DNA of 64,000 nucleotides, taken from NCBI GenBank assembly GCA_963839285.1, contig CAWIUN010000013.1, positions 87,515 to 151,514 on the forward strand, written 5' to 3'. The position numbers and the translations under genes were made by a program. The notes under the pieces were generated by a model. That model saw only the letters and a program-made list of their open reading frames with translations, did no database searches and was not told where the DNA came from. Of this stretch, positions 8,554 to 18,673 are shown one piece after another (the first letter of the stretch is position 1; each line of letters starts with the position of its first letter). The stretch is from DASSSQ01 sp963839285 (GTDB lineage Bacteria > Actinomycetota > Thermoleophilia > Gaiellales > Gaiellaceae).

Positions 8554-9026
8554 GGCCGGTCGCGAACGTCCACGGCGTCGAGGTCGAGTGGGACGCGTCC
8601 GATCCGGACGGGTTCGCGCCCGGCGCGGCGCGGCTCGGGCCGCGGCTCGGCGCCGCGGGGATCGGGCTGACGGTCTACGAGCTGCCGCCCGGCCAGTCGA
8701 TCTGCCCGTACCACTACGAGGTCGGCTGCGAGGAGTGGCTGCTCTGCCTGACGGGCGAGCCGACGCTGCGCACGCCCGAGGGCGAGCGGCGGCTGCGGGC
8801 GGGCGACGCCGTCTGCTTCCCCGACGGGCCCGAGGGTGCGCACGCCGTGCGCAACGACACCGGCGAGCCGCTGCGCGTCGCGATGGTGTCGACCAGGCCG
8901 GCGGTGGGCGTCGCGGTCTACCCGGACAGCCGCAAGCTCGGCGTCTGGAGCGGCGAGGAGCACCACCTGGTGCACCTCGACCCGCAGCTCGACTACTGGC
9001 ACGGCGAGGCTGGTCGCGCCGGCTGA
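8550..9026 (+). CDS. Cupin-domain protein B, tandem paralogue of A
   Basis: A 158-residue cupin sharing with its neighbour the frame YELPPG...YHY(H)...EEWLL.L.G.PTLR.P.GER.L..GD.VCFP. Metal-ligand positions differ: A has HFHHANEE where B has YHYEVGCEE, so the first histidine pair is altered and metal binding or substrate may differ. The domain resembles small sugar- or dioxygenase-type cupins; function is unknown. It ends just before the convergent acyl-CoA dehydrogenase. Confidence 0.8.
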   Translation: MRPVANVHGVEVEWDASDPDGFAPGAARLGPRLGAAGIGLTVYELPPGQSICPYHYEVGCEEWLLCLTGEPTLRTPEGERRLRAGDAVCFPDGPEGAHAVRNDTGEPLRVAMVSTRPAVGVAVYPDSRKLGVWSGEEHHLVHLDPQLDYWHGEAGRAG

Positions 9027-9053
9027 GGCCCGGCGCGGCGCCGTGGCCGACGT

Positions 9054-10289
9054 CTACGCCGGCGCGCCCGCGGCGCGGTGCACCGCGGCGAGCGCCGGGG
9101 CCCACGAGCAGATCGGCGAGACGTCGCCGTCGCGGCCGTTCAGCGCCCGGAACCCGAGCGCGTGCTCGGCCTGCATCAGCTTGTGGATCTGCGTCGTGCC
9201 CTCGTAGATGATCGGCGCCCGCGCGTTCCGGAAGTGCCGCTCGATCCCGTACTCGGCGGAGTAGCCGTAGGAGCCGTGCACCTGGACGGCGAGATGCGCG
9301 GCCTCGAAGGCGGACTCGGTCGCGTGCCACTTCGCGAGCGAGGTCTCGCGCGTGTTGCGGCGCCCCTCGTTCTTCATCCAGGCGGCCTGCATGACGAGCA
9401 GCTTCGAGGTCTCGTAGCCCAGCACCATCTTCGCGATCATGTCCTGGACGAACTGGTAGCGCCCGATCGCCTGGCCGAACGTCTCCCGCTCGCGCGCGTA
9501 GCGCACCGACTGCTCGAGGCAGGCGCGGACGACCCCGCACGCGCCGGCGGCGACGGTGAACCGGCCCTGGTCGAGCCCGTACATCGCGATCTCGAAGCCC
9601 TGCCCCTCCTCGCCGACCAGGTTCTCGGCGGGCACCTCGACGTTCTCGAAGAAGAGCTCGCCGGTCGAGCCGGCCCAGACCCCCAGCTTGTTCTCGGTGT
9701 CGCGCGTCGTCACGCCCGGCCACTCGCGCTCGACGACGAAGGCGGAGATGCCCTTGTGCTTCGCCGACGGATCCGTCTTCGCGAACACGAGCTGGTGGTC
9801 GGCGACCGACGCGTACGAGATCCAGTTCTTCTGGCCGTTGAGGACGTAGACGTCGCCCTCGCGCCGCGCGGACGTGCGCATCGCGGCCACGTCCGAGCCG
9901 GCGTCCGGCTCGGTCAGGCCGAAGCAGGCCAGCTTCTCGCCCTTCGCCTGGGGGACGAGGTAGCGCTGCTTCTGCTCCTCGGAGCCGTAGCGGAGGAGCG
10001 TCAGCGAGTTCAGCCCCACGTGCACGGAGATCAGCGTCCGGAAGGCCGCCTCGCCGCGCTCGATCTCCTCGCACGCGAGCGCCTCGGCGACGAAGTCGAG
10101 GCCGGCGCCGCCGTAGTCCTCGGGGATCGCGATCCCGAGGATGCCGAGCTCGGCCATGCCCTGGATCAGGTCGAGGTCGAGCTTGTGGTCGATGTCGTTC
10201 TGGACGGCGACCGGCAGGACGCGCTCGTCCACGAAGTCGCGGACCGTCTCCTGGATCAGGCGCTGCTCGTCGCTGAGCTCGAACTCCAT
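9054..10289 (-). CDS. Acyl-CoA dehydrogenase
   Basis: A 411-residue FAD-dependent acyl-CoA dehydrogenase of normal length, introducing a trans-2 double bond into acyl-CoA and passing electrons to ETF. N-terminal helical domain, then FGLTEPDAGSDVAAM (FAD/substrate loop), GQKNWISYASVADHQLVFAKTD sheet, RETFGQAI and C-terminal YEGTTQIHKL with the catalytic Glu. ATG start at 10289 follows TAGGCT by seven bases on this strand. It stands alone, separated from the fatty-acid operon at 15.4 kb, and the exact acyl substrate is unknown. Confidence 0.9.
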   Translation of the reverse strand: MEFELSDEQRLIQETVRDFVDERVLPVAVQNDIDHKLDLDLIQGMAELGILGIAIPEDYGGAGLDFVAEALACEEIERGEAAFRTLISVHVGLNSLTLLRYGSEEQKQRYLVPQAKGEKLACFGLTEPDAGSDVAAMRTSARREGDVYVLNGQKNWISYASVADHQLVFAKTDPSAKHKGISAFVVEREWPGVTTRDTENKLGVWAGSTGELFFENVEVPAENLVGEEGQGFEIAMYGLDQGRFTVAAGACGVVRACLEQSVRYARERETFGQAIGRYQFVQDMIAKMVLGYETSKLLVMQAAWMKNEGRRNTRETSLAKWHATESAFEAAHLAVQVHGSYGYSAEYGIERHFRNARAPIIYEGTTQIHKLMQAEHALGFRALNGRDGDVSPICSWAPALAAVHRAAGAPA

Positions 10290-10364
10290 CCGGCTGAGCC
10301 TATCTCCCGCCGCGAAGCCCGTGTCGAACATCCGCCCGGCGGCAGGCGCTACGATCCACGACCG

Positions 10365-10793
10365 ATGCCGTACTACCTCTATCCGCTCGTCGTCATCGTC
10401 GGCCTGCTCCTGATCTTCGGGCTGGTCGCGCTGCTCGCCAGGCTCCAGGGCGGCCGGTTCCTCCGGCCCGTCGTCACCCTGCTCGCGCGGGTGCCGCTCT
10501 TCCGCAAGCTGATGACGAAGGCATCCGCGGCGGCGCTCGAGCGGCAGAACCCGGAGCTCGCGAGCGCCCTGAAGAAGCTCGAGCGGGTCGGCTCGACGCG
10601 CGACCCGCTGCAGGCCCAGCGGGCGCTCTCGCGGCTGACGCCGGCCGAGCGCGACGCCTACTACGAGGCGATCGGCGAGCAGCAGGAGAGCGGCGCCGTG
10701 CCCGCGGCGACGAATCGCGCCGACCGCCGCCGGCTCGAGCGGATGTCGCAGCCGGCCGCGCGCAAGCGCAGCCGCGGCAAGAAGAAGCGCTGA
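10365..10793 (+). CDS. Small single-pass membrane protein with basic tail
   Basis: A 142-residue protein: one strong N-terminal transmembrane helix (residues about 5-27), then a soluble stretch containing NPELASALKKLERVGS and LSRLTPAERDAYYEAIGEQQ. The C-terminus ends in a lysine/arginine-rich run (KRSRGKKKR). I do not recognise a family. The basic tail could contact nucleic acid or membrane (inference). ATG start follows TACGAT (10350-10355) by nine bases. It is divergent from the acyl-CoA dehydrogenase and upstream of the MFS gene, apparently monocistronic. Confidence 0.7.
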   Translation: MPYYLYPLVVIVGLLLIFGLVALLARLQGGRFLRPVVTLLARVPLFRKLMTKASAAALERQNPELASALKKLERVGSTRDPLQAQRALSRLTPAERDAYYEAIGEQQESGAVPAATNRADRRRLERMSQPAARKRSRGKKKR

Positions 10794-10842
10794 CCGCGCC
10801 GCCGCCCGTTCGAGGGCGGCCCGGCGGGTAGCGTTTCCGCTC

Positions 10843-12772
10843 GTGGAGCCGAGCGAGCGCACGCCCGAGCAGCACGTCCGGCTGATCTTCGGCGCGCTCC
10901 TGCTCGTCCTCCTGCTCGCCTCGCTCGACCAGACGATCGTCTCGACCGCGCTGCCGACGATCGTCGGCGACCTCGGCGGGATCGAGCACCTCTCCTGGGT
11001 CGTCACCGCCTACCTGCTCGCCTCGACCGTCGCCGGGCCCCTCTACGGGAAGCTCGGCGACCTCTACGGCCGCAAGCGGCTGCTCCAGAGCGCGATCCTG
11101 ATCTTCCTCGCGGGCTCGATCCTCTGCGGGCTCGCGCAGGGCATGACCGAGCTGATCGCCTTCCGGGCACTGCAGGGGCTCGGCGGCGGCGGCCTGATCG
11201 TGACGACGCTCGCGGTCGTCGGCGACATCATCCCGCCGCGCGAGCGCGGCAAGCTACCAGGGCTACTTCGGCGGGGTCTTCGGCGTCTCGACCGTGGTCG
11301 GGCCGCTGCTCGGCGGCTTCTTCGTCGACCACCTGTCGTGGCGCTGGATCTTCTACGTCAACCTGCCGATCGGAGCCGTCGCGCTGGCCGTGATCGCCTC
11401 GGCCTTCCACGCGCGGCCGAGCCGCGTCCGCCGCTCGGTCGACTACCTGGGCGCCGGCCTGCTCGCCGCCGCGCTCTCGGCGATCGTCCTCTTCACGAGC
11501 CTCGGCGGCACGACCTACCCCTGGGACTCGGCCGCGATCGTCGCCCTCGGCGTGCTCGGGCCGGTGCTCGCCGTCCTCTTCGTGCTCGCCGAGCGGCGGG
11601 CCGCGGAGCCGATCCTGCCGCTCGCGCTCTTCCGGAACCGCATCTTCACGGTCACGAGCATCGTCGGCTTCATCGTCGGGCTCGCCCTCTTCGGCGCGGT
11701 CACGTTCCTGCCGCTCTACCTGCAGATCGTCAAGGGCCACAGCCCCACCGGCTCGGGCCTGCAGATGACGCCGATGATGGCCGGCGTCCTCGTCACCTCG
11801 ATCCTGAGCGGGCAGCTGATCACCCGCTTCGGCCGCTACAAGCCGTTCCCGATCGCCGGCACGCTCGTGATGACGATCGCCCTCTACCTGCTCTCGCGGC
11901 TCGAGGTCGGCACCTCGACCTGGTGGGCGTCGAGCTACATGCTGATCCTCGGCCTCGGGCTCGGGATGGTGATGCAGGTGCTCGTGCTCGCGGTGCAGAA
12001 CGCCGTGCCCTACGAGCACCTCGGGGTGGCGACGTCGGGCTCGACGCTCTTCCGGCAGGTGGGCGGCTCGATCGGGGTCTCGCTCTTCGGCGCGATCTTC
12101 TCGAACCGGCTCGCCGGCGAGCTCGCCTCGCGGCTGCCGGCGGGGACGCACGCGCCGACGGTGGCCGATCCCGCGACGGTGCGGAAGCTGCCGCCCGACG
12201 TCCACGCCGGCTTCGTCGCCGCCTTCGCCGCCTCGCTCCGGCCCGTGTTCCTCGTCGCCGCCGCGATCGGCTTCACGTCCTTCCTCTTCGCCTGGCTGCT
12301 CCGCGAGGTGCCGCTCCGGCGCACGGTCGACGTCGACGGCGCGCGCGAGAGCTTCGCGATGCCGCGGGACGCCAGCTCGCTGCACGAGATGGAGCGGATC
12401 GTCGCGTCGCTCGTGCGGCACGAGAACCGCTGGCGGGTCTACCGGCAGCTGGCCGACCGCGCCGGCGTCGACCTCCCGCCGGAGCAGTACTGGCTGCTCG
12501 CGCGGCTGGGCGAGGGCGCCGGGACCGACCTCGCCGGCGGCAGGCTCGCCGCCTCGCTCGCGAGCCTCCGCGAGGCCGGCCTCGTCGCCGACGGCGGGCT
12601 GAGCGAGCGCGGGCGGGCCTGCCACGCGCGCCTCGTCGAGGCCCGCCGCGAGGCGCTCGAGGAGCTGCTCGAGGGCTGGGAGCCGGCAGAGCACGCGGAG
12701 CTGCGCGCGCTCCTCGACCGGCTCGCGCGCGAGCTCGTCGCGGAGGCGCCCGAGACCCCGGCGGCGGTCTAG
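10843..12772 (+). CDS. DHA2-type MFS drug exporter with C-terminal MarR-like domain (frame-shifted)
   Basis: An EmrB/QacA-type exporter: SLDQTIVSTALPTIVGDLGG (motif D1), GKLGDLYGRKR (motif A), many hydrophobic helices and APYEHLGVATSGSTLFRQ-type motif C region. After the last helix, near residue 490, the protein continues with about 150 soluble residues resembling a winged helix of the MarR family: PEQYWLLARLGE, LREAGLVADGGLSERG and an HARLVEARREALEELLEGW helix. One surplus base near 11255 (GGC AAG C TAC CAG GGC) breaks the frame. GTG start follows TAGCGT by eight bases. The stop shares CTAG with the convergent MFS gene. Confidence 0.8.
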
Positions 12773-14442
12773 CTCGACCGCTCTGCTGCTCGGCGAGGGT
12801 GCCGACGACGCCGGCCTCCTCCGCGAAGCTCTCCCGCGGCTCGGCGGCCTCCCAGCTCGCGAGCTCGATCTTCGGGAAGACGAGGATCAGCAGGAGCGCG
12901 ACCGCGGCGAGCCCGACGCCGACGTAGAAGATCCGCACGACGCCGTCGGCGAGCGAGTGGCGGACCGCCGAGACGAACTGGCCGTAGAGCCGGTCTCCCG
13001 CGGCTCCCGGGGCGAAGCGATGGCGGATCGCGGCCTGGGCCTGGGGGGTCAGCAGCGACTGCGGCGCGAGCCCGTGCGCCTCGCAGCTGCGTCCGGAGCT
13101 GGGCGGGCGCACGCCGTGGGAGCTCGTGCGAGAAGGTGTTGACGACGATCGCGGTCATCACCGGCACGGCCATCGCGCCGCCGAGGTTCGAGAACAGCTG
13201 CCGCCCGGAGTTGACCGTCCCGAGCAGCCGGTGCGGGAAGGCGCTCTGCACGGTCATCGAGAAGATCGGCATCGTCAGCCCGATCCCGACGCCGAGCACG
13301 ACCATGTCCCGGATCACCTCGCCCGAGCCCGAGCCGGCCGAGAGCAGGCTGAAGAGGACGAAGCCGGCGAGCATGACGACGCCGCCGACGATCGCCTGGC
13401 CCTTGTAGCGGCCCGTGCGCGAGATCAGCTGGCCGCCGAGGGTGGAGCCGGCGACGAACGCGAGCATCATCGGCGTCAGGACGACGCCGGAGCTCTGCGC
13501 GTTCTCGCCGACGACGCCCTGGACGAAGAGCGGGATGAAGCTGAGGCTGCCGTACATGCCGGCGACGATCAGGAACGAGTTCGCGACCGAGAGGGTGAAG
13601 ACGCGGTTGCGGAAGAGCTCCGGGTCGAGCAGCGGCTCGGCGCTCCGGCGCTCCTGGCGGACGAAGGCGACGAGCAGGCCCGCGCCGAGGACGAAGCAGG
13701 CGCCGATCTGCCAGGAGCCCCACGGGTAGGTGCCGCCGCCCCACGTGAAGCCGAGCAGCACCCCGACGAGCCCGCCGATCAGGAGCGCGGCGCCCGCGAC
13801 GTCGAGCGGGACGCGAGCCTGCGCGCGGACGCGGGGCATCACGATCCCGACGATCGTCCAGGCGAACGCCGCGATCGGGATCGGGACGAGGAAGACCCAG
13901 CGCCAGCCGAGCGTGTCGGTGATCGCGCCGCCGAGCGTCGGCCCGATGATCGAGGAGAGGCCGAAGACGCCCATGACGACCCCCATCCAGCGGCCGCGCT
14001 CGCGGGGCGAGAAGATGTCGCCGATCGACGCGGTCGAGAGCGCCATCATCGCGCCGCCGCCGATGCCCGCGACGACGCGCGCGGCGATCAGGAAGAGCAT
14101 CGTCGTCGCGGCGGCGGAGAGCGCCATGCCGACGACGAAGAAGGCGATCCCGACCAGGTAGAGCGGCCGGCGGCCGTAGAGGTCGGAGAGCTTGCCGAAG
14201 ACCGGCACCGTGACCGTCGACGCCAGCATGTAGCCGGTGAAGACCCAGCCGTAGAGCGAGAAGCCGTGCAGGTCGGCGACGATCGTGGGCACGGCGGTCG
14301 CGACGACCGTCCCGGCGATCGACGCGGTGAACATGACGAGCAGCACCGCCGTCAGCGCCCACCAGCGGTAGTCGCGCTCGATCCGGTTCGACTCCTGCGC
14401 CGGGCCGCCCCAGGTGAGCAGGTGGTGGCGGTCGCGCGGCAT
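12769..14442 (-). CDS. DHA2-type MFS drug exporter (frame-shifted near 3' end)
   Basis: A 14-helix-type proton-driven multidrug exporter: GTVVATAVPTIVADLHGFSL (D1), GKLSDLYGRRPLYL (motif A), GGAMMALSTASIGDIFSPRERGR, and VNSGRQLFSNLGGAM near the C-terminus. The frame breaks near 13110. The tail resumes in the next frame with TPQAQAAIRHRF, a last hydrophobic helix VGVGLAAVALLLILVFPKIE and an acidic end, then reaches TAG 12769-12771 only after further correction. ATG start at 14442 follows TAAGCT by six bases, and that hexamer is inside a perfect inverted repeat (see operator). Confidence 0.82.
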   Translation of the reverse strand: MPRDRHHLLTWGGPAQESNRIERDYRWWALTAVLLVMFTASIAGTVVATAVPTIVADLHGFSLYGWVFTGYMLASTVTVPVFGKLSDLYGRRPLYLVGIAFFVVGMALSAAATTMLFLIAARVVAGIGGGAMMALSTASIGDIFSPRERGRWMGVVMGVFGLSSIIGPTLGGAITDTLGWRWVFLVPIPIAAFAWTIVGIVMPRVRAQARVPLDVAGAALLIGGLVGVLLGFTWGGGTYPWGSWQIGACFVLGAGLLVAFVRQERRSAEPLLDPELFRNRVFTLSVANSFLIVAGMYGSLSFIPLFVQGVVGENAQSSGVVLTPMMLAFVAGSTLGGQLISRTGRYKGQAIVGGVVMLAGFVLFSLLSAGSGSGEVIRDMVVLGVGIGLTMPIFSMTVQSAFPHRLLGTVNSGRQLFSNLGGAMAVPVMTAIVVNTFSHELPRRAPAQLRTQLRGARARAAVAADPPGPGRDPPSLRPGSRGRPALRPVRLGGPPLARRRRRADLLRRRRARRGRAPADPRLPEDRARELGGRRAAGELRGGGRRRRHPRRAAERSS

Positions 14443-14448
14443 CGAACC

Positions 14449-14466
14449 AGCTTACGTGAGCGTAAG
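14449..14466 (-). promoter_or_regulatory. Operator over the -10 of the MFS exporter gene
   Basis: CTTACG-TGAG-CGTAAG (14451-14466) is a perfect 6-bp inverted repeat with a 4-base centre. On the minus strand the -10-like TAAGCT (14454-14449) overlaps one arm and ATG 14442 follows six bases later. A repressor bound here would block the promoter, as is usual for efflux-pump genes. Which regulator binds is unknown. Confidence 0.6.
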
Positions 14467-14524
14467 GTTCGCGGGCGGAGCCCGAGCCTCGGCGGCTTCG
14501 CCGGCTCCGGGCGGCGCGGTCGCC

Positions 14525-15352
14525 CTACGCGCCGGCGCTGCGACCGACGAAGGCGTCGATCAGCGTGCGGGCGATCGTGAACGGCGGCGGGATCGGCGGG
14601 CAGCTCGCCGGGCGCGTACCAGCCGGCGTCGCCGAGCTCGGACGGGTCGAGGCGGATCTCGCCGCCGGCGTGCCTCGCGGTGAAGCCGATCATCAGCTGG
14701 CTCGGGAAAGGGCCAGGGCTGGCTGCCGAAGTAGCGGACGTCGTCGACCGCGAGCCCGACCTCCTCCTCGACCTCCCGCGCGACCGCCTGCTCGAGGGTC
14801 TCGCCGGGCTCGACGAAGCCGGCCAGGCAGCTGTAGAAGCCGGTCGTGGCGCCGGCGCGGGAGGCGAGCAGGATGCGGTCGCCCCGCTCGACGAGCATGA
14901 TCACCGCGGGCGTGATCCGCGGCCAGTAGCTCGCCCCGCAGCGCGGGCACGTGCGCGACGACTCCGAGGCGGACGGCTCGGTCGCCGTCCCGCAGCGGGC
15001 GCAGAAGCCGTGGCCCCGGTCCCACTCGACGATCTGGGCGGCGCGGGCGGCCGCGCTCGCGAGCGGCTCCGGCGCGACCGCGAGCAGGGAGCGCAGCCCG
15101 ACGGCGCGGAGCCCGTCGCCGTCCAGGCTCCCCGTCGCCCGTCTCGAGCCCGGCGGCCGCGAAGCAGGGCTCGCCGTCGAGATCGCCGACGTGGATCAGC
15201 CGCGCGCCGCGGACGAGGCCGGGCGGCACCTGCTCGAGCCGCGGCACGGACCCGTCCGCGGCGGCGAGCACCCGGCCGCCGACGAACGCGAAGACCGGCG
15301 AGCGCGACCCCGGCTGCCGGTGCGCGTCGTAGCCGGGCTTCCACGTGCTCAC
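14525..15352 (-). CDS. nudC: NAD(+)/NADH pyrophosphatase, three frame shifts
   Basis: A NudC-type Nudix hydrolase of about 275 residues cleaving NADH or NAD-capped RNA. The four-cysteine zinc ribbon (FCARCG...CPRCG) is followed by GFVEPGETLEQAVAREVEEEVG (Nudix box, part quoted), then the diagnostic QPWPFP...SQLMIGF and a C-terminal PIPPPFTIARTLIDAFV. These sit in successive frames; each join (near 15130, 14712 and 14600) works by skipping one surplus base. The final frame ends at TAG 14525-14527. All family-defining motifs survive, so I treat the gene as intact in the organism. Confidence 0.85.
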
Positions 15353-15379
15353 GCGGGCAGGCTAGCTGCCGGCCGCGTC

Positions 15380-15430
15380 TTGACCGACCCGGCGCGGAGT
15401 CCGTACACTTCTCGTTGACTGACTGGTCAA
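15380..15430 (+). promoter_or_regulatory. Promoter and TetR-type operator of the acyl-CoA operon
   Basis: -35 TTGACC (15380-15385) and -10 TACACT (15404-15409) are spaced by 18 bases. TTGACTGACTGGTCAA (15415-15430) directly follows and would cover the transcription start. It differs from the palindrome at the TetR gene start (6958) at two positions. GGAGG and ATG 15452 follow. Confidence 0.72.
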
Positions 15431-15451
15431 TCAGACGGAGGCTCGAGCACG

Positions 15452-16627
<1,176 letters not shown>

Positions 16628-16636
16628 GGCCAGACG

Positions 16637-17473
16637 ATGGCGATCGAGATCGACCTCTCGGGGCGCGTCGCCCTCGTCACCGGCGGCTCGCGCGGGCTCG
16701 GGCGCGCCGACGCCCTGACGCTCGCGCGGGCCGGCGCGGACGTCGTGATCGCGGACATCCTCGTCGAGTCCTCGTCGGCCGAGGAGGAGACGGACAGCTT
16801 CGGCGTCCTCGCCACCGTGGCGCGGCAGCAGGGGATGGTCTACTCGGAGGCGACCGCCGAGGAGATCCGGGGGATGGGCCGCCGCTCGGCGGCGATCCGC
16901 TGCGACGTCACCGACCGCGAGCAGGTGCGCGCGACCGTCGCACGGGTGGTCGAGGAGCTCGGCTCGGTCGACATCCTCGTCAACAACGCGGCCACGCTCG
17001 ACCACGTCGGCCGGCTCGGCGACCAGCAGCCGGAGCTCTGGGACCGCGACCTGCGCGTCAACCTCTCCGGCGCCTTCAACTGCGCCCGCGCCGTCTGGCC
17101 GCACATGCAGGAGCGCGGCTTCGGCCGGATCGTCAACATGGCGTCGGTCGCGGGCACGCTCGGCGGCTTCGGCCAGGCGAGCTACTCGACGACGAAGGCG
17201 GGGATCCTCGGCCTGACGAAGACGCTGGCGATGGAGGGCGGCCGCCACGGGATCACCTGCAACGCGATCGTGCCCGGGATCATCGGCACCGAGGCGTTCC
17301 ACCTGGCGAACGCGGAGATGAACGAGCGGATCGCCGCGCGGACCGTGTTCAAGCGGCCGGGCGACCCGCAGGACATCGCGAACGCGATCGCGTTCCTCTG
17401 CTCCGACCTCGCCGCCTACGTCACCGGAATCGAGCTGAACGTCTCCGGTGGGATCGAGCTCTTCGTCTTCTAG
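16637..17473 (+). CDS. SDR family oxidoreductase
   Basis: A 278-residue classical short-chain dehydrogenase: cofactor loop TGGSRGLG (residues about 15-22), NNAA at the end of beta-4, catalytic Ser in NMASVAGTLG and YSTTK. An insertion of about 35 residues after beta-2 (DILVESSSAEEETDSFGVL...) makes it longer than the typical 250. Context suggests a 3-hydroxyacyl-CoA or related alcohol/ketone step in the same catabolic route. The next gene's GTG start lies 26 bases inside its 3' end. Confidence 0.88.
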   Translation: MAIEIDLSGRVALVTGGSRGLGRADALTLARAGADVVIADILVESSSAEEETDSFGVLATVARQQGMVYSEATAEEIRGMGRRSAAIRCDVTDREQVRATVARVVEELGSVDILVNNAATLDHVGRLGDQQPELWDRDLRVNLSGAFNCARAVWPHMQERGFGRIVNMASVAGTLGGFGQASYSTTKAGILGLTKTLAMEGGRHGITCNAIVPGIIGTEAFHLANAEMNERIAARTVFKRPGDPQDIANAIAFLCSDLAAYVTGIELNVSGGIELFVF

Positions 17474-18636
17474 CGTCGCGGCCGGGATCGGCTTCCAGCC
17501 GACCGCGGAGCAGCGCGAGCTGCAGGCGCTCGCGCACGAGTTCGCCGAGCGCGAGCTGCGGCCGGTCGCGGCCGAGTGGGACGAGCGCGAGGACTTCCCG
17601 CCGGAGCTGCTCGGCCCGGGCGGCGCGGGCCGGGCTCACCTCCTACGCGATCCCGGCCGAGTACGGCGGCGGCGGGGTGGGCGCGGTCACCTCGGCGCTG
17701 ATCGGCGAGGAGCTCGCCTGGGGGTGCGCGGCGCTCGCCGCGACGATCACGGCGACGATGTTCCCCGTCCGGCCGCTCCTGCGGTTCGGCACCGACGAGC
17801 AGCGCGACCGCTACCTCCCCCTGCTCGCCCGCGAGGAGGGGACGCTCGCCGCGATCGCCTTCACCGAGCCCGGCGCCGGCTCGGACGTCGCCGCGATCCG
17901 GGCGACGGCACGGCGCGAGGGCGGCGACTACGTCCTCGACGGCGAGAAGTGCTACGTCACGAACGGCGGCATCGCCGAGCTGACCGTCGTCTTCGCGAAG
18001 CTCGACGGCGCGATCACCGCCTTCCTGCTCGAGGCCGGCGACCCGGGCGTCGTCGCCGGCCGCAAGGAGCGCAAGCTCGGCCTGCGCGCCTCCTACACCG
18101 GCTCGATCCTGCTCGACGGAGCCCGGATCCCGGCCGACCGGCTGCTGGGCGAGGAGGGCGGCGGCTTCGAGGTCGCGATGGACTTCTTCGAGCTCTCGCG
18201 GCCGCAGGTGGCCGCGGCGGCGGTCGGCGTCGCCCGCGCGGCCTTCGAGGCGGCGACGGAGTACGCCCGCGAGCGCCGCGCCTTCGGGAAGCCGATCCTG
18301 GCGCGGCAGGGCGTCTCCTTCAAGCTCGCGGAGATGGCGATGGAGATCGAGGCGGCGCGCCTGCTCGTCTGGCGTGCGGCCGAGGCGGTCGACCGCGGCG
18401 TCGACGCCGGGCTCTACGGCTCCTACGCGAAGGCGTTCGCCGCCGACACGGCGATGCGGGCGACGACCGAGGCGGTGCAGGTGCTCGGCGGCGCCGGCGT
18501 CATGCGCGACCACCCGCTCGAGAAGTGGCTCCGCGACGCCAAGGTCTTCCAGATCGTCGAGGGCACCTCCGAGGTGCAGCGACACATCGTCACGCAGTAC
18601 CTGCGCGCCGGCGTGACGGAACGGCCGCGGCCGTAA
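17448..18636 (+). CDS. Acyl-CoA dehydrogenase (third in window, frame-shifted)
   Basis: A dehydrogenase of about 395 residues. N-terminal FQPTAEQRELQALAHEFAER is in the GTG 17448 frame. One surplus base near 17620 leads into the frame with LTSYAIPAEYGGGGVGAV, FTEPGAGSDVAAI, RRAFGKPIL and VFQIVEGTSEVQRHIV with the catalytic Glu. It is a paralogue of the first gene of the operon, about equally long; the two may differ in chain length or form a pair like heteromeric actinobacterial acyl-CoA dehydrogenases (inference). Confidence 0.85.
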
Positions 18637-18673
18637 CAGAACGGTCGGACGCGCGCGGCTACACTGCGCGCTC

